Origin: RYN-433 sp036558265
Lineage (GTDB): Bacteria; Planctomycetota; Phycisphaerae; Tepidisphaerales; Tepidisphaeraceae
Direction of reading: 5' to 3'
Assembly (NCBI GenBank): GCA_036558265.1
Contig: DATBFY010000117.1
Span: 1-16,705, forward strand
Length of the DNA: 16,705 nt
A model generated the notes under the pieces. That model was not told the origin of the DNA. It saw nothing but the letters and a program-made list of their open reading frames with translations, and did not search any database. The position numbers and the translations under genes were made by a program. Positions 14,768 through 16,705 of the stretch are shown in pieces; within the stretch, counting starts at the first letter, position 1, and each line of letters begins with the position of its first letter.

Positions 14768-15496
14768 TCAATGAATTTCTCGCTCGGGCGGGCAGTTCGG
14801 GATGCCAGGTCCCGCTAAGCTGGGCAAACAGCGCCGTGTCCGCCGACGGTCCCTTCGCCCGCGTCGAACCAGCGCCGCCAGGCCCACCAGCCCGAGCAAC
14901 ACGCCAGCCCCAGGCTCGGGTACCACGACGATGATCGAACCGTTATTCACGGTGAGAGGGATGGGATCGCCATTGTCGTTTCGCAACGTGGTATTAAACC
15001 CGCCCAGCGAGTTGGCGACGCCCGTGAGCTCGAGCGGAAACGTCCCGGAATTCAGGCCGGTCGTGTCGATGCGAAGGGTCGCCAACACGCCGCTGGCGGG
15101 AACGGTGCCGCCGGCGGTCACTGTTCCGTCCACCCAGATGAGCGGATGACCGGCGTTGCTCCCCGGGGGCGTGCCTCCCGGGTCGCCCTGAGCGCCCACG
15201 TTGTCTGCCGCGAAGATCGTGCCGTTGATGATGTCAACGCTCGAGAACACCGGCCGCGTGTTGCTGCCGTTGTTGAACGTGCCGCCGTCGCCGATCTGCG
15301 CGAAGAAGTCCTCCCCCGCCACCTGCTCCGTCCCCGTGATCGGAATCGTGATCGTCTGATTCGGCATGTTTGCGAGGAGGAAGTGATCGCCGACCGTCAC
15401 GACCGCGGCCTGCGCCGTCGAGCAGGCGAGCAGGAACATGGCAATTGGCAGCGCCGCGCGCCTCCATCGGATTCGGGCGTTCGTCCTCGACGTCAT
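14768..15496 (-). CDS. PEP-CTERM protein with possible cohesin-like domain
   Basis: A 242-residue exported protein. The signal peptide ends CSTAQA at residue 30. The mature domain, about 33-190, opens VVTVGDHFLL and later has VLATLRIDTTGLNSGTFPLELTGV, a pattern seen in cohesin-like beta-sandwiches of planctomycetes; the match is suggestive only. VPEP at 192-195 begins a PEP-CTERM signal with a short hydrophobic helix and the basic cluster RRGRRDRRRTRR. Unlike standard PEP-CTERM proteins, which end at the basic cluster, this one continues for about 20 residues with two extra cysteines. A TAG in another frame lies within that extension, so a small frameshift of an older stop is possible. GGAG is upstream of the ATG. 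It starts 29 bp after a dockerin-like protein gene. Confidence 0.85.
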   Translation of the reverse strand: MTSRTNARIRWRRAALPIAMFLLACSTAQAAVVTVGDHFLLANMPNQTITIPITGTEQVAGEDFFAQIGDGGTFNNGSNTRPVFSSVDIINGTIFAADNVGAQGDPGGTPPGSNAGHPLIWVDGTVTAGGTVPASGVLATLRIDTTGLNSGTFPLELTGVANSLGGFNTTLRNDNGDPIPLTVNNGSIIVVVPEPGAGVLLGLVGLAALVRRGRRDRRRTRRCLPSLAGPGIPNCPPEREIH

Positions 15497-15525
15497 CTCT
15501 CACCTCTCCTCTGTGTGCCACGGGC

Positions 15526-16705
15526 TCAGTCCCAAACGCGGCTCGTCCGGTCGTCTGAAAACAATCCCGCGGTTCGCGCGGCCGGTTCGGGCACGATGGG
15601 CCTGATTACCCGCGCAAGACCGAAGACCGACCCTGGGCGCGATGGCGGAGGCGACACGGGCGTCGGCCTCGGCATCGGCGCGGCAGGTCGAGCCGCGCGG
15701 GATGGGGCGAGCTTTGTTGGCGCACTCACGCCTGACGCCGCCACCGTCATCGCTGCCGTCGGCGGTGCGATCAGCTTCAGTGGGAACAGTCCCGAACGGT
15801 GCGACCGCGCGATCAACTGATCCTGTGTGTTCACGAGCTTGTCCCGGTTGTAGTCGTACGGGTTATCGAGCGCGGCGCTCCCCAGGCCCGTGCCGTGGCT
15901 GCGGGCGGCCAGTTCGTCGGCGCTGTCAACGGCCGCGTCCGCGGTCGAATTGCCGCTCTCGCCGATCGCGTTGCCGAAGTAGAACACGTCGTCGGCCGCC
16001 AGGCCCGTGTGCCCGTTGGCGAGCAGCGCCACCTGGAGCCACTGGTTCTGGATGACGTTGTCGTCCCAGATGATCGTGATCTGGGTGGATCCGTTGGGGC
16101 CACGACCGGGGTAGGTGTTGATCAGGGTCGGGGCCGGCGCGACCGGCCACGCGGATGGGTTGTTGTCGTTGCCCACCCGGAACGTGAAATCTTCAAATCG
16201 CGGGAGATTCGCCAGGTCCGCCACGTCGATGATGATCCCGTTGATCCCCTTCGAATAGCTGGTGTAGTTCCGGAAACTGGCGGTCTGTCCAGGCAGGAGC
16301 GCCTGCTTGTCGGTGGCGACGGCGTTGGTGTCGGTCTGGTTGGACGACCCGTTCTGGCCGTCGTACGCACTGCCGTTGTAGAAGATGCTGTTGGCGACGA
16401 TTGTCGGCAGCGGCAGGGACACGCTCAATTCGTTCGATGCGGGCGACGTGCCCGCCAGGTCGATCGCCTTGACGACGTAGAAGTATTGCTGTCCCGCCGT
16501 CACCGTCGTGTCGTCGAACGAGGTTACGCCGCCGCCCAGGGTCGCGATGGGCGCGTAAGCGCCCCCCGCTCCGGTCTTGCGATCGACCTCGATCGACTGG
16601 GTGAAGTTCGACGGGATCGTCCAGGCGAGGTGTACGACCGGCCCGGGCGCGGCGGCGGCCGACACCAGCGTTGGCGCGCCGGGGATGATCGACAACGCGG
16701 CGATT
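15526..16705 (-). CDS. Extracellular FN3/dockerin-like protein, 5' end missing
   Basis: The C-terminal 392 residues of what is probably a much larger secreted protein; the frame stays open to the window edge, so no start is assigned. Residues about 8-98 form a fibronectin type III domain (PGAPTLVSAA at the start, QQYFYVVKAID near the end). Residues about 105-250 match a module common at the end of large planctomycete proteins (SIFYNGSAYDGQ, LLPGQTASFRNYTSYSKGING, DDVFYFGNAIGESGNS). Then come two dockerin-like halves: DSADELAARSHGTGL and DYNRDKLVNTQDQLIARSH, the second with calcium-type Asp284, Asn286, Asp288 and Asp295. A Pro/Ala-rich tail of about 80 residues follows. It has no membrane anchor. 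The dockerin-like part suggests attachment to a partner; the neighbouring gene may encode one. Catalytic domains, if any, lie outside the window. Confidence 0.85.
   Translation of the reverse strand, partial: IAALSIIPGAPTLVSAAAAPGPVVHLAWTIPSNFTQSIEVDRKTGAGGAYAPIATLGGGVTSFDDTTVTAGQQYFYVVKAIDLAGTSPASNELSVSLPLPTIVANSIFYNGSAYDGQNGSSNQTDTNAVATDKQALLPGQTASFRNYTSYSKGINGIIIDVADLANLPRFEDFTFRVGNDNNPSAWPVAPAPTLINTYPGRGPNGSTQITIIWDDNVIQNQWLQVALLANGHTGLAADDVFYFGNAIGESGNSTADAAVDSADELAARSHGTGLGSAALDNPYDYNRDKLVNTQDQLIARSHRSGLFPLKLIAPPTAAMTVAASGVSAPTKLAPSRAARPAAPMPRPTPVSPPPSRPGSVFGLARVIRPIVPEPAARTAGLFSDDRTSRVWD

Noticed and set aside
15526..15600. VPEP near the end of the dockerin-like protein as a PEP-CTERM signal
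   Set aside because: No hydrophobic helix and no basic cluster follow it.
1..16705. CRISPR arrays, tRNA genes, insertion sequences or prophage genes
   Set aside because: No regularly spaced repeats, cloverleaf sequences or transposase/integrase motifs were found; the sheath-like motif alone does not make a prophage.

Overview
The window is GC-rich and probably comes from a planctomycete, perhaps of the Phycisphaerae/Tepidisphaera type. Three things point there: two secreted proteins ending in PEP-CTERM sorting signals, a large extracellular protein ending in a planctomycete-type module with a dockerin-like calcium repeat, and a set of exported carbohydrate-active proteins. This assignment rests on protein recognition only; there is no rRNA or tRNA gene in the window. 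Except for one three-gene block, all genes lie on the minus strand.

Layout. (1) 1-1231, minus: a bacterial Ku gene (double-strand break repair by end joining), followed by an unrecognised small acidic gene cut by the window edge. (2) 1232-1603: a divergent promoter region with two palindromes. (3) 1604-4007, plus: a zinc alcohol dehydrogenase, a LysE/RhtB-type exporter and an FMN-binding PPOX-family protein, closely spaced. (4) 4162-6731, minus: three poorly characterised genes. They are a C39-like cysteine peptidase whose N-terminus resembles that of phage tail-sheath proteins, a 146-residue soluble protein, and a secreted helical protein. A REP-like hairpin of the CCCTCACCCT type separates the last two. 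(5) 6894-13856, minus: a likely polysaccharide-utilisation cluster. In transcription order it has two short-chain dehydrogenases, a secreted GH51-like alpha-L-arabinofuranosidase with an inserted lectin-like domain, a secreted parallel beta-helix protein, and a Tat-exported protein that may have a polysaccharide-deacetylase-like barrel. (6) 13918-16705, minus: two PEP-CTERM proteins (one with a DNRLRE/CBM96-like domain, one with a possible cohesin-like domain), preceded by the C-terminal part of a fibronectin-III/dockerin-like surface protein that runs off the window.

How they may work together. In region 5 the exported enzymes would bind and cut an arabinose-containing plant or algal polysaccharide outside the cytoplasm, and the two dehydrogenases would oxidise released sugars inside. 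In region 6 the PEP-CTERM and dockerin-like proteins would be surface or matrix components; a cohesin-dockerin pairing between neighbours is possible but unproven. The most open part is the peptidase cluster of region 4, where no gene has an obvious textbook function.
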